Assembly: GCA_032622095.1 (NCBI GenBank)
Contig: CP136068.1
Coordinates: forward strand, 4,875,314 to 4,939,313
DNA from: Siphonodentalium dalli
Lineage: Eukaryota > Mollusca > Scaphopoda > Gadilida > Siphonodentaliidae
Direction: 5' to 3'
Length of the DNA: 64,000 bases
Below the pieces are notes generated by a model, which searched no databases, was not told where the DNA came from, and saw only the letters and a list, made by a program, of their open reading frames with translations. The position numbers and the translations under genes were made by a program. Positions 39,355 through 51,200 of the stretch are shown here, in pieces. Position 1 is the stretch's first letter. Every line of letters begins with the position of its first letter.

Positions 39355-40645
39355 TGTCAAAAATTACACAAATGACCACTGGCGATATATTTCAACATCC
39401 ATTCATGTTGGCGCACTGTATTAAGTGTTGTATTGGCTAATGGGTAATCACTCAAAACAAAGTCGGCTGTCTGTCTTGCCGACCGGCCGTGATTATGCGG
39501 TTTTATCACGATGCGGCTTAAAAATGACATATTTTGAGTCCAAAAACGGTCGAAATTCATTAGTTTTAGAATAGTAGTTCGTTTTGTTTTCACTTTTTTT
39601 AAAACCCCCATTTTTTACAAAAATAATTCTCGACTTTGACATTTGAGAATTAACAGAACTGTGGTGTCCGTCGTATATTGTTATAACACTTCTCAGCATG
39701 GACCACGTTTTCATAAAGCACAATCCGTCTTATGCGCGGACTTTCGCTTGCAGTTCTCAATTCAATTGAAACTATTTTCTATCCGTTCACGCGCCCGTAA
39801 ACCATTTTAATATATGATATATTCAAATTGAATGAATGGGAGTCAGCGTATCCCGTCCGACGCCCCAACCTTGCCACCCCTTAGTCGCTAATTTTGGTAT
39901 CATAATTTCGGAACGTGACACTTTGCGGTTTGGTATTGGTTTACCATCTGACATAGTGCATAATTTTGTTGAATTCAGATCTGACCATTTAAAAATTGTC
40001 TCTTTATCATCTGTATGTGTCACGAGTGAAAATATATGACTTTATTGTCCGACTGTTAAGACCGCCGATTGCATATTTCGCATTAATTGGACGAGACGTA
40101 ATGTAAAGTCTTATAACTTACGAATAGGCGACAACGTCGACGTCGTACATTCGTTCGCTACTCGGAAAATATACAATAAATGCCTTAAAGCGCCGACTAA
40201 TTCACCACCTGCGGGTATACAAGAATATGAATCACACCAAAATTAAGCGAATTGCATATGGAATGTGTAGGTATAAGCTGCCATGTATATATCATTTCCA
40301 GAATGCTACCATTTCATGACAATCTATTTGTTAAAATACGGCACCTTAAACTGTTGGGAACATCGCGATATAGGCAAGCGAGCAAAGAGAGTTTAATGTC
40401 ATCATACCATACGCTATTTCGCTGTTCCGAAATGGGTGGTCGATCAATGTAGCATAATTACATTGAACGACATATATAAGTATGTTTTTGTGTGAATAAC
40501 GATTGTTAACTTGGTATTATGAACTTATGCATGACTGTGAAGACTTGCAATAACATATTAAATGGTAAAATACGCGCATTCATATCCGTATATTCTCAAA
40601 AATATCCGTCTATTTTACAAGCTCGACATGCTATATTTGTTTATG
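39355..40645. other. Unique tail of insert 3, first part
   Basis: Non-coding. The stretch 39536-39598 (GAGTCCAAAAACGG ... TTTTGTTTTCACTTTTTT) resembles 59559-59618, the sequence just after the truncated repeat of insert 4. Nothing else recognised. Confidence 0.5.
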
Positions 40646-41157
40646 GTATACCAGGGGGGTGAAAACAAAAATTCCGGCACGTATGCCGGGGTGGGTGGGT
40701 GATCAAATCCACCAACAAGCAATTTTTTCCGCAACTAAAAAAAATAATTTCCTGCTTGTTTTTTAGTGTTTTGGCAACTGTAAACTGTAAACTGACTGCA
40801 GGCAGTTATCGTGTTGTATTTTGTTGCAAATTTTTAAATCCAAGATGGCCGCTGGCAGCCATGTTTTTTTGGCCGAATGACCTCAAAAGGACTCATTCCT
40901 ATTTACATGTCCATGTCAACATCCATGATAAATAGTATGCACAGAAATTCATATACAGCTGTTTACAGTGAATTCCCCCCGCAAATCTCTGTTTTAGTGT
41001 TAAAAGGGGGGGGTGGGTGTCAAAAAATGGTCGGAAAAAACTGCCGAAAACGGAAAAACATTTGGCGAAGGGGGTGGGTGGGTACAAAAAATGATCGAAA
41101 GGGAAAAAATGCCATACGTGCCTGAAATTTTTGTCCGACCCCCCCCCCTGTGTATAC
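40646..41157. mobile_element. MITE-like element, 512 bp, with about 40 bp terminal inverted repeats
   Basis: Left end GTATACCAGGGGGG then ACAAAAATT and GGCACGTATG (to 40689); the right end (41109-41157) is its inverse: CATACGTGCC, AAATTTTTGT, a C-run and GTATAC. It carries G-rich tracts (about 41005-41015 and 41070-41080). A YY1-like AAGATGGCCGC word lies near 40843. No transposase frame, so non-autonomous. Confidence 0.6.
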
Positions 41158-42346
41158 TACCGTTTCAACACATCGGCTATTTATCATTTTGCTGGTGAGA
41201 AGGCGTATGTTCAGTTTGGTGCTATTTATGTACACAGAAAAGGCACCATTACTCGGGAAAGCAACATACCGAAATGCATATAGATGTACGCGAATCATGT
41301 TACGTTCTCACACAATGCAGCTTTCCCAAATCCGCGCTCTTTAAACTAGAATTGGCTGCATGACTGGCCTACTTCTGATGGCACAGTGTGTTGCGCACCT
41401 GTCCGATTAAGTCGCTTTGAACCAAAAATGTATACAAAATTCGCACAAGCTGTGGAAAAGTTCGCGATCTTGGACAGTCAGTACAATCGGTTGGACAGTC
41501 AGTACAATCGGTATAAACGTTTGTAATGACATAACGTGTCTTGACAGCATTACCTGTTATGCTATTTTGATATGTTTCTAAATTATATTTAATGCTTGAT
41601 TCCTGATACACATATATAGTGACATTTCAGTGATCTTTCTAGAGCGTTCCCGAGCATGATAGAACTTCAAATAAAACATATTCGCCTTTGTCCCATTCTG
41701 GTGATTTGGGCTCGTTTTTAGCATGTTACTAATTTTATAATAAGGCGTAATCAAGACATGTGTTATCAGTTGTGTGAGTGATTGCCATTCGCGCATAATT
41801 ATTTCATAAATAAATATATCCGCTGCACGTAGATATAACCGTCACTTATAGTACTGGCCGTTGAAATCACTGACCCGACAAACTGATAAACCAAGACTTA
41901 ACACTTGGCAAATTACAGATCGGCATTGATTTAAAACTTCGCACTTCATTGTGGACAGACTATAACTATCCGTATATTTCACGAGAATATACCATCCCAT
42001 AGCAGTTATAATTTTTAACATCTCAAGTCTTTAATTTGGAATATAGGCACAAGAGATAGACACATGTGTGCATGTGGAACCCGTGCATGTTCTTTATTCC
42101 CGTTGCCAATTAAATATATATAGTGTACACATGTGGGTATGTATACTAATAAAACCGAACTGTGTGTGTGTTCATTTGTTTGTCGGTCTGACCTGCTATT
42201 GGTGCCCAACCGGTTGGATCATGACAAACTAAAATTGGAACACACGGTGAATTGTCACGTGGAGTGTCATGGGATAGGTGCATCTGACGTCGTGTGATTT
42301 AATTTGGAATTCATGAATAATTTAATAACATGCTTACATCTATATC
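41158..42346. other. Unique tail of insert 3, second part
   Basis: Non-coding. It contains a perfect tandem duplication of a 21-22 bp word beginning TTGGACAGTCAG (41473-41515). Near 42255 a ttgtcacgtgga segment matches the region upstream of insert 1's end. No gene seen. Confidence 0.5.
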
Positions 42347-42520
42347 TACAGTATGCCCTAAGTAATCGACTCCTTAAACATAGCAGAATTATGGGTAATA
42401 TTTCAGGATTTAGCGGGAAATATAGCCTGCTGACATTCATCCGAAAGCTCTCCTGAATCCCGAAAAGTTACCCATAATTCTGCTGTGTTTAAGGGGTCGA
42501 TTACATAGGGCATTACTGTA
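42347..42520. mobile_element. Tc1/mariner-like MITE, 174 bp
   Basis: Terminal inverted repeats of about 50 bp: the left arm starts TACAGTATGCCCTAAGTAAT, the right arm ends GATTACATAGGGCATTACTGTA, with few mismatches, including the shared block TTAAACA.AGCAGAATTATGGGTAA. CAGT/ACTG ends next to TA fit a TA target duplication. It was inserted into insert 3 after that element formed. Confidence 0.7.
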
Positions 42521-43012
42521 TATCTGCGAATTTCTGTCTGTCTGCCTGTGTCTGTCTTCTACAGAAATTACAGGAGACCATCTAGATGATACCAAAGGGT
42601 CTACTAGGGGTCACTTTTTACGAGAAATATAATTTCAAAAGTAGCCTCATTCTTAATCTTTTATTTTTGCGAACTGATGTGTTTATGATAAACATGTATC
42701 ATAATATAAGGTCTGAAGTATGCATGGGTGTAACTAAATAAATACTTCAATAGTTGTGGAACGGATTAATCGAGATAAACAAAATTACGATCGAAAAGGT
42801 GAGCCACTACTTATATTCCATGACTTTTTAAAGTTATAGATATAGTTAGAATTATTGTGGTTATGGTTACGGCTAGAGCATGGTTATGCTTATAGAAACA
42901 TTTAGTATTGGGACATGGTACGGGTTGCCGATAGGTATGGTTATGTTAAGATTTGGGTTATGGGAAAGGTAATGATTGAGAGGGGATTTGGATTGGAATA
43001 TATATGATAATT
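42521..43012 (+). other. 3' tail of insert 3
   Basis: From about 42830 the sequence is homologous to 17780-17994 (GTTAGAATTA, GGTTATGCTTAT, GATAGGTATGGTT, GGGTTATGGG), showing that inserts 1 and 3 share a family-specific right end. Upstream of that only low-complexity AT-rich DNA is seen. Confidence 0.65.
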
Positions 43013-43056
43013 ATATGGAAGTATCAAACTTCCAATAGGAAGTTTAAAAATTCTAG

Positions 43057-46000
43057 TTATTATTATTATTATACTGGACACTTTTGCAACCCTTATTACT
43101 CGAAAAGTACCAGGAGTAGCACACTAAAACTTGGTACGTATCTTGGGATCAAAGAGTTGTATGCCATCGTCGCATAACGAATATTGTCCGCGTTTTCCCC
43201 GAGGAGTTATCTCCCTTTATTTGAAAAAATGTCATTTTATTATCTCGGAAATTATAAGAAGCAGAGCATCGAAAATTAGACCGTATGCACATCTCGATAT
43301 GCACTACTGCCCACGGGCATAAAAACTTGGGTCCGCCCTTTCCCTGAAGAGTTACCGCCCATAGTTGGCAAACCTCTATTTTATTGTACTCTGTTGTCCT
43401 CCCGTATCATTCCAGATAACTGTATTTGGTTTTTGTAGTCGTGTTGACCGTTGTCAGCTTAGTCCGAGGAAGAAAATTTGACAGGGTTGGACATATATTT
43501 TTACACTGGGGTGGGGGCAATATTTTCGCAATTTTTTTTTATTATTGACATTCATCTATTTAAGTATGTAGATTCCCTGAACGAAAACAAACCCATACCG
43601 GAAAGGATTTTTGTAATCCGAGAAGAAATGCAAGAGTTACGGGCCCTCAAAGTTTGCAAGTGTCGGTCCCATGTGCTTGTGACCCTATCTCCTCCGAAGA
43701 TGTCGAACTTTGGATGTCGTCTGATATCCCAGTGCGTGCGGTCTGAAGAGAGCACGCGATGGGCCAAATTTTGCCAGTGTCGGTTCAGTGTTGTGGGTCA
43801 GGGGAGGGGTGGTCCGGGGTACCAATTTTGTATTCTTCTCCGAATCGGATGAAACTTGGAATATAACATCCATACCGCCAACCGATCTAGAAACTGAAAG
43901 AATTTCGAAAATCCATTGAAAAATGTCAGAGTTGTGGGCCTTCAAACAATGCAAATTTGGCCCCATATGCTTGTGATCACATCTCCTCCGAAGATGTCAA
44001 ACTTTGGATGTCAACTGATACGCCAATGCGTGCGGTCTGAAGAGAGCACGCGATGAGCCAAATTTTGCCAGTGTCGGTTCAGTGTTGTGGGTCAGGGGAG
44101 GGGTGGTCCGGGGTACCAAAATTTATTTCGTCTCCGAATCATATGAAACTTGATATATAACATATACCATACACGTTGATCATAAAACTGAAAACAGATT
44201 GTAAATCCGTTAAAAAATGGCGGAGATTTGGGCCCTCAAACTTTGAATGTGGGCCCGTATTCTTTCCAATAAACAAAATGTTATTCGTCTCTGAATCAGA
44301 CAAAATTTATAACAAATAATCAATGTAAGTAGCTGATCACAATACTCAAAACAATTTTTAAATCCATTGGAAAATAACGGAGTTACGGGCTCTCAAAATT
44401 CGCATTTTTGGGCCGGGTTTGACTATTTCCCAATCCCGTCACCCAATTTCGAGGCAGGGGTGGGGTCACTCCCAAACACTTGAGATCAACCCACACATGT
44501 TAAGGGAAAGATATAATCATCCTAATTCATATTTTCCGTCCCTTAACTGCGATTTATTGAGCTCATGATTTGCCCTATTATTATACTTCCATGGTGTAAC
44601 CAAGGAAGTATATTGTTTTTCTACTGCGGCCGTTTTCTGTTTAATTGGAAATACTCAGAAACTAATGGGAGGAGGACCGCGAAATCTCTAGCGAATGTAG
44701 GCATCTAAGGTCTACTAAAAATAATGCTATCCGGATGTTGGTCCAATATATTTTGACAGAGTTATGGCCCTTTTTCGATTATTTTTCATTATTATTATTA
44801 TTATTATTATTATACTGGACACTTTTGCAACCCTTATTACTCGAAAAGTACCAGGAGTAGCACACTAAAACTTGGTACGTATCTTGTGATCAAAGAGTTG
44901 TATGCCATCGTCGCATAACGAATATTGTCCGCGTTTTCCCCGAGGAGTTATCTCCCTTTATTTGAAAAAATGTCATTTTATTATCTCGGAAATTATAAGA
45001 AGCAGAGCATCGAAAATTAGACCGTATGCACATCTCGATATGCACTACTGCCCACGGGCATAAAAACTTGGGTCCGCCCTTTCCCTGAAGAGTTACCGCC
45101 CATAGTTGGCAAACCTCTATTTTATTGTACTCTGTTGTCCTCCCGTATCATTCCAGATAACTGTATTTGGTTTTTGTAGTCGTGTTGACCGTTGTCAGCT
45201 TAGTCCGAGGAAGAAAATTTGACAGGGTTGGACATATATTTTTACACTGGGGTGGGGGCAATATTTTCTCAATTTTTTTTTATTATTGACATTCATCTAT
45301 TTAAGTATGTAGATTCCCTGAACGAAAACAAACCCATACCGGAAAGGATTTTTGTAATCCGAGAAGAAATGCAAGAGTTACGGGCCCTCAAAGTTTGCAA
45401 GTGTCGGTCCCATGTGCTTGTGACCCTATCTCCTCCGAAGATGTCGAACTTTGGATGTCGTCTGATATCCCAGTGCGTGCGGTCTGAAGAGAGCACGCGA
45501 TGGGCCAAATTTTGCCAGTGTCGGTTCAGTGTTGTGGGTCAGGGGAGGGGTGGTCCGGGGTACCAATTTTGTATTCTTCTCCGAATCGGATGAAACTTGG
45601 AATATAACATCCATACCGCCAACCGATCTAGAAACTGAAAGAATTTCGAAAATCCATTGAAAAATGTCAGAGTTGTGGGCCTTCAAACAATGCAAATTTG
45701 GCCCCATATGCTTGTGATCACATCTCCTCCGAAGATGTCAAACTTTGGATGTCAACTGATACGCCAATGCGTGCGGTCTGAAGAGAGCACGCGATGAGCC
45801 AAATTTTGCCAGTGTCGGTTCAGTGTTGTGGGTCAGGGGAGGGGTGGTCCGGGGTACCAAAATTTATTTCGTCTCCGAATCATATGAAACTTGATATATA
45901 ACATATACCATACACGATGATCATAAAACTGAAAACAGATTGTAAATCCGTTAAAAAATGGCGGAGATTTGGGCCCTCAAACTTTGAATGTGGGCCCGTA

Positions 46001-48278
46001 TTCTTTCCAATAAACAAAATGTTATTCGTCTCTGAATCAGACAAAATTTATAACAAATAATCAATGTAAGTAGCTGATCACAATACTCAAAACAATTTTT
46101 AAATCCATTGGAAAATAACGGAGTTACGGGCTCTCAAAATTCGCATTTTGGGCCGGGTTTGACTATTTCCCAATCCCGTCACCCAATTTCGAGGCAGGGG
46201 TGGGGTCACTCCCAAACACTTGAGATCAACCCACACATGTTAAGGGAAAGATATAATCATCCTAATTCATATTTTCCGTCCCTTAACTGCGATTTATTGA
46301 GCTCATGATTTGCCCTATTATTATACTTCCATGGTGTAACCAAGGAAGTATATTGTTTTTCTACTGCGGCCGTTTTCTGTTTAATTGGAAATACTCAGAA
46401 ACTAATGGGAGGAGGACCGCGAAATCTCTAGCGAATGTAGGCATCTAAGGTCTACTAAAAATAATGCTATCCGGATGTTGGTCCAATATATTTTGACAGA
46501 GTTATGGCCCTTTTTCGATTATTTTTCATTATTATTATTATTATTATTATTATACTGGACACTTTTGCAACCCTTATTACTCGAAAAGTACCAGGAGTAG
46601 CACACTAAAACTTGGTACGTATCTTGGGATCAAAGAGTTGTATGCCATCGTCGCATAACGAATATTGTCCGCGTTTTCCCCGAGGAGTTATCTCCCTTTA
46701 TTTGAAAAAATGTCATTTTATTATCTCGGAAATTATAAGAAGCAGAGCATCGAAAATTAGACCGTATGCACATCTCGATATGCACTACTGCCCACGGGCA
46801 TAAAAACTTGGGTCCGCCCTTTCCCTGAAGAGTTACCGCCCATAGTTGGCAAACCTCTATTTTATTGTACTCTGTTGTCCTCCCGTATCATTCCAGATAA
46901 CTGTATTTGGTTTTTGTAGTCGTGTTGACCGTTGTCAGCTTAGTCCGAGGAAGAAAATTTGACAGGGTTGGACATATATTTTTACACTGGGGTGGGGGCA
47001 ATATTTTCGCAATTTTTTTTTATTATTGACATTCATCTATTTAAGTATGTAGATTCCCTGAACGAAAACAAACCCATACCGGAAAGGATTTTTGTAATCC
47101 GAGAAGAAATGCAAGAGTTACGGGCCCTCAAAGTTTGCAAGTGTCGGTCCCATGTGCTTGTGACCCTATCTCCTCCGAAGATGTCGAACTTTGGATGTCG
47201 TCTGATATCCCAGTGCGTGCGGTCTGAAGAGAGCACGCGATGGGCCAAATTTTGCCAGTGTCGGTTCAGTGTTGTGGGTCAGGGGAGGGGTGGTCCGGGG
47301 TACCAATTTTGTATTCTTCTCCGAATCGGATGAAACTTGGAATATAACATCCATACCGCCAACCGATCTAGAAACTGAAAGAATTTCGAAAATCCATTGA
47401 AAAATGTCAGAGTTGTGGGCCTTCAAACAATGCAAATTTGGCCCCATATGCTTGTGATCACATCTCCTCCGAATATGTCAAACTTTGGATGTCAACTGAT
47501 ACGCCAATGCGTGCGGTCTGAAGAGAGCACGCGATGAGCCAAATTTTGCCAGTGTCGGTTCAGTGTTGTGGGTCAGGGGAGGGGTGGTCCGGGGTACCAA
47601 AATTTATTTCGTCTCCGAATCATATGAAACTTGATATATAACATATACCATACACGTTGATCATAAAACTGAAAACAGATTGTAAATCCGTTAAAAAATG
47701 GCGGAGATTTGGGCCCTCAAACTTTGAATGTGGGCCCGTATTCTTTCCAATAAACAAAATGTTATTCGTCTCTGAATCAGACAAAATTTATAACAAATAA
47801 TCAATGTAAGTAGCTGATCACAATACTCAAAACAATTTTTAAATCCATTGGAAAATAACGGAGTTACGGGCTCTCAAAATTCGCATTTTGGGCCGGGTTT
47901 GACTATTTCCCAATCCCGTCACCCAATTTCGAGGCAGGGGTGGGGTCACTCCCAAACACTTGAGATCAACCCACACATGTTAAGGGAAAGATATAATCAT
48001 CCTAATTCATATTTTCCGTCCCTTAACTGCGATTTATTGAGCTCATGATTTGCCCTATTATTATACTTCCATGGTGTAACCAAGGAAGTATATTGTTTTT
48101 CTACTGCGGCCGTTTTCTGTTTAATTGGAAATACTCAGAAACTAATGGGAGGAGGACCGCGAAATCTCTAGCGAATGTAGGCATCTAAGGTCTACTAAAA
48201 ATAATGCTATCCGGATGTTGGTCCAATATATTTTGACAGAGTTATGGCCCTTTTTCGATTATTTTTCATTATTATTAT
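43057..48278 (+). repeat. A-satellite block 3 (three units)
   Basis: Units start at 43073, 44814 and 46554 (steps 1741 and 1740). Private changes: T to A at 45917 and G to T at 47474. Units 43073 and 46554 share two diagnostic variants (CTTGGGATC and TTTTCGCAA) with units 33988 and 61985, but 44814 does not. The third unit is cut at its TTA tract by insert 4. Confidence 0.9.
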
Positions 48279-51200
48279 TATACTTCCATGGTGTAACCAA
48301 GGAAGTATATTGTTTTTCTACTGCGGCCGTTTTCTGTTTAATTGGAAATACTCAGAAACTAATGGGAGGAGGACCGCGAAATCTCTAGCGAATGAAGGCA
48401 TCTAAGGTCTACTAAAAATAATGGTATCCGGATGTTGGTCCAATATCTTTTAACAGAGTTATGGCCCTTTTTCGATTATTTTTCATTATTATTATTATTA
48501 TACTACAGTATTTTTCAACGCCCAAATCTCGGAATGTATTAGTACTAGAAAACTCAAGTTTGGTAAGTATGTTGGGGTAAATGAGTTCTATGCCTTTGGC
48601 TCATAACGGATATTGTCCGCATTTACCCCGTAGAGTTATCTCCCTTTATATGAAAAAATGTCATTTTATTATCTCGGAAATTATAAGGAGCAGAGCATCG
48701 AAAATTGGACTGTATACACATCTCGATATGCCCTACTGCCCACGGGCATCAGAACTTGTGTCCGCGCTTTCCCTGAGGAGTTACCGCCCATAGTTGGCAA
48801 ACCTCTATTTGATTGTACTCTGTTGTCCTCTTGTATCATTCCAGATAACTGCATGTGGTTTTCATAGTCGTGTTGACCGTTGTCAGTTTAGTCAGAGAAG
48901 GAAATTTTGACAGGGTCAGACATATATTTTGACACTGGGGTGGGGGGCAAATTGTTTGCAAAATAAAATTTTGATTGACATTCATATATTTAAGTTTATG
49001 TATTTCCCGAACGAAAACAAACTCATACCGGAAAGGATTTTTGAAATCCGAGAAGAAATGCAAGAGTTACGGGCCCTCAAAGTTTGCAATTTGGGCCCAT
49101 GTGCTTGTCCTCACATCTCCTCCGAAGATATCGAACATAGGATATCATCTGATACGCCAACGTGTGCGGACGGAAGAGAGCACGCGGTGGGCCAAATTTT
49201 GCCAGTGTCTGTTCATTATTGTGGGTCTGGGGAGGGGTGGTCCGTGGTACCAATTTTTAATTCTTCTCGGAATCAGATGAAACTTGGAATATAACATCTG
49301 CAACATCAGCCGATCTAGAAACTGGAAGAATTTCGAAAATCCATCGAAAACTAAAAGAATCGCGGGCCCTCAAACTTTGCAATTTTGGGCCCATGTGCTT
49401 GATAACACATCTCCTCCGAAGATATCGAACATAGGATGTCATCTGATACGAAAATGCGTACGGACTGGAGACGGCACGCGGTGGGCCAAATTTTGCCAGT
49501 GTCGGTTCATTATTGTGGGTCTGGGGAGGGGTGGTCCGTGGTGCCGAATTTTAATTCTTCTCGGAATCAGATGAAACTTGGAATATAATATCTGCAACAT
49601 CAGCCGATCTCGAAGCTGAAGACAGATCGTAAATACGTTGGAAAATGGTGGAGATTTTGGCCGTACAAGTTTGAATTTGGGCCCATATGCTTTCCAATAA
49701 TCAAAGTGTTATCCGTCTCCAAATCAGATGAAATTTATACTATGCAATCTATGTCAGCCGCAAATCACAAAACTGGAAACAACTTTAAAATCCGTTGGAA
49801 ACTGACGAAGTTACGGGGCCTCAAACTTAGCAGTTTGTGCCAGGGGTTGATGTTTTCCCAATCCCGTCACCCAATTTCGAGGCAGGGGTGGGGTCACGTC
49901 CAAACACTTGAGATCAACCTACACATATTAGGACAACATATAATCACCATACTTCATATTTTCCGTCCATAAACTGCGATTCTTTCCACTCATGATTGAT
50001 CCTATTATTATACTTCCATGGTGTAACCAAGGAAGTATATTGTTTTTCTACTGCGGCCGTTTTCTGTTTAATTGGAAATACTCAGAAACTAATGGGAGGA
50101 GGACCGCGAAATCTCTAGCGAATGAAGGCATCTAAGGTCTACTAAAAATAATGGTATCCGGATGTTGGTCCAATATCTTTTAACAGAGTTATGGCCCTTT
50201 TTCGATTATTTTTCATTATTATTATTATTATACTACAGTATTTTTCAACGCCCAAATCTCGGAATGTATTAGTACTAGAAAACTCAAGTTTGGTAAGTAT
50301 GTTGGGGTAAATGAGTTCTATGCCTTTGGCTCATAACGGATATTGTCCGCATTTACCCCGTAGAGTTATCTCCCTTTATATGAAAAAATGTCATTTTATT
50401 ATCTCGGAAATTATAAGGAGCAGAGCATCGAAAATTGGACTGTATACACATCTCGATATGCCCTACTGCCCACGGGCATCAGAACTTGTGTCCGCGCTTT
50501 CCCTGAGGAGTTACCGCCCATAGTTGGCAAACCTCTATTTGATTGTACTCTGTTGTCCTCTTGTATCATTCCAGATAACTGCATGTGGTTTTCATAGTCG
50601 TGTTGACCGTTGTCAGTTTAGTCAGAGAAGGAAATTTTGACAGGGTCAGACATATATTTTGACACTGGGGTGGGGGGCAAATTGTTTGCAAAATAAAATT
50701 TTGATTGACATTCATATATTTAAGTTTATGTATTTCCCGAACGAAAACAAACTCATACCGGAAAGGATTTTTGAAATCCGAGAAGAAATGCAAGAGTTAC
50801 GGGCCCTCAAAGTTTGCAATTTGGGCCCATGTGCTTGTCCTCACATCTCCTCCGAAGATATCGAACATAGGATATCATCTGATACGCCAACGTGTGCGGA
50901 CGGAAGAGAGCACGCGGTGGGCCAAATTTTGCCAGTGTCTGTTCATTATTGTGGGTCTGGGGAGGGGTGGTCCGTGGTACCAATTTTTAATTCTTCTCGG
51001 AATCAGATGAAACTTGGAATATAACATCTGCAACATCAGCCGATCTAGAAACTGGAAGAATTTCGAAAATCCATCGAAAACTAAAAGAATCGCGGGCCCT
51101 CAAACTTTGCAATTTTGGGCCCATGTGCTTGATAACACATCTCCTCCGAAGATATCGAACATAGGATGTCATCTGATACGAAAATGCGTACGGACTGGAG

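Larger units (their letters stand above)
37456..43056 (+). mobile_element. Insert 3: complete 5.6 kb Helentron-associated element
   Basis: The left end hairpin TATACTTACATATT / TT / AATATGGAAGTATA (37456-37485) has one mismatch in the stem. It is followed by a TTATT microsatellite, 1.5 copies of a 1249 bp core repeat, a unique tail (39355-42830), and a 3' tail shared with insert 1. The right end has subterminal ATATGGAAGTAT (43013-43024), palindrome AAACTTCCAA/TAGGAAGTTT (43026-43045), 7 nt, and CTAG (43053-43056). It lies in the TTA tract of an A unit. Two smaller transposon-like elements sit in its tail. No coding gene recognised. Confidence 0.8.

Noticed and set aside
48929-49574. Overlapping open frames of 60-121 codons in each B unit
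   Set aside because: Same reasoning; A and B share a short peptide stretch (NENK.IPERIF.IREEMQE) only because the DNA is similar, and the reading frames diverge by indels just downstream.
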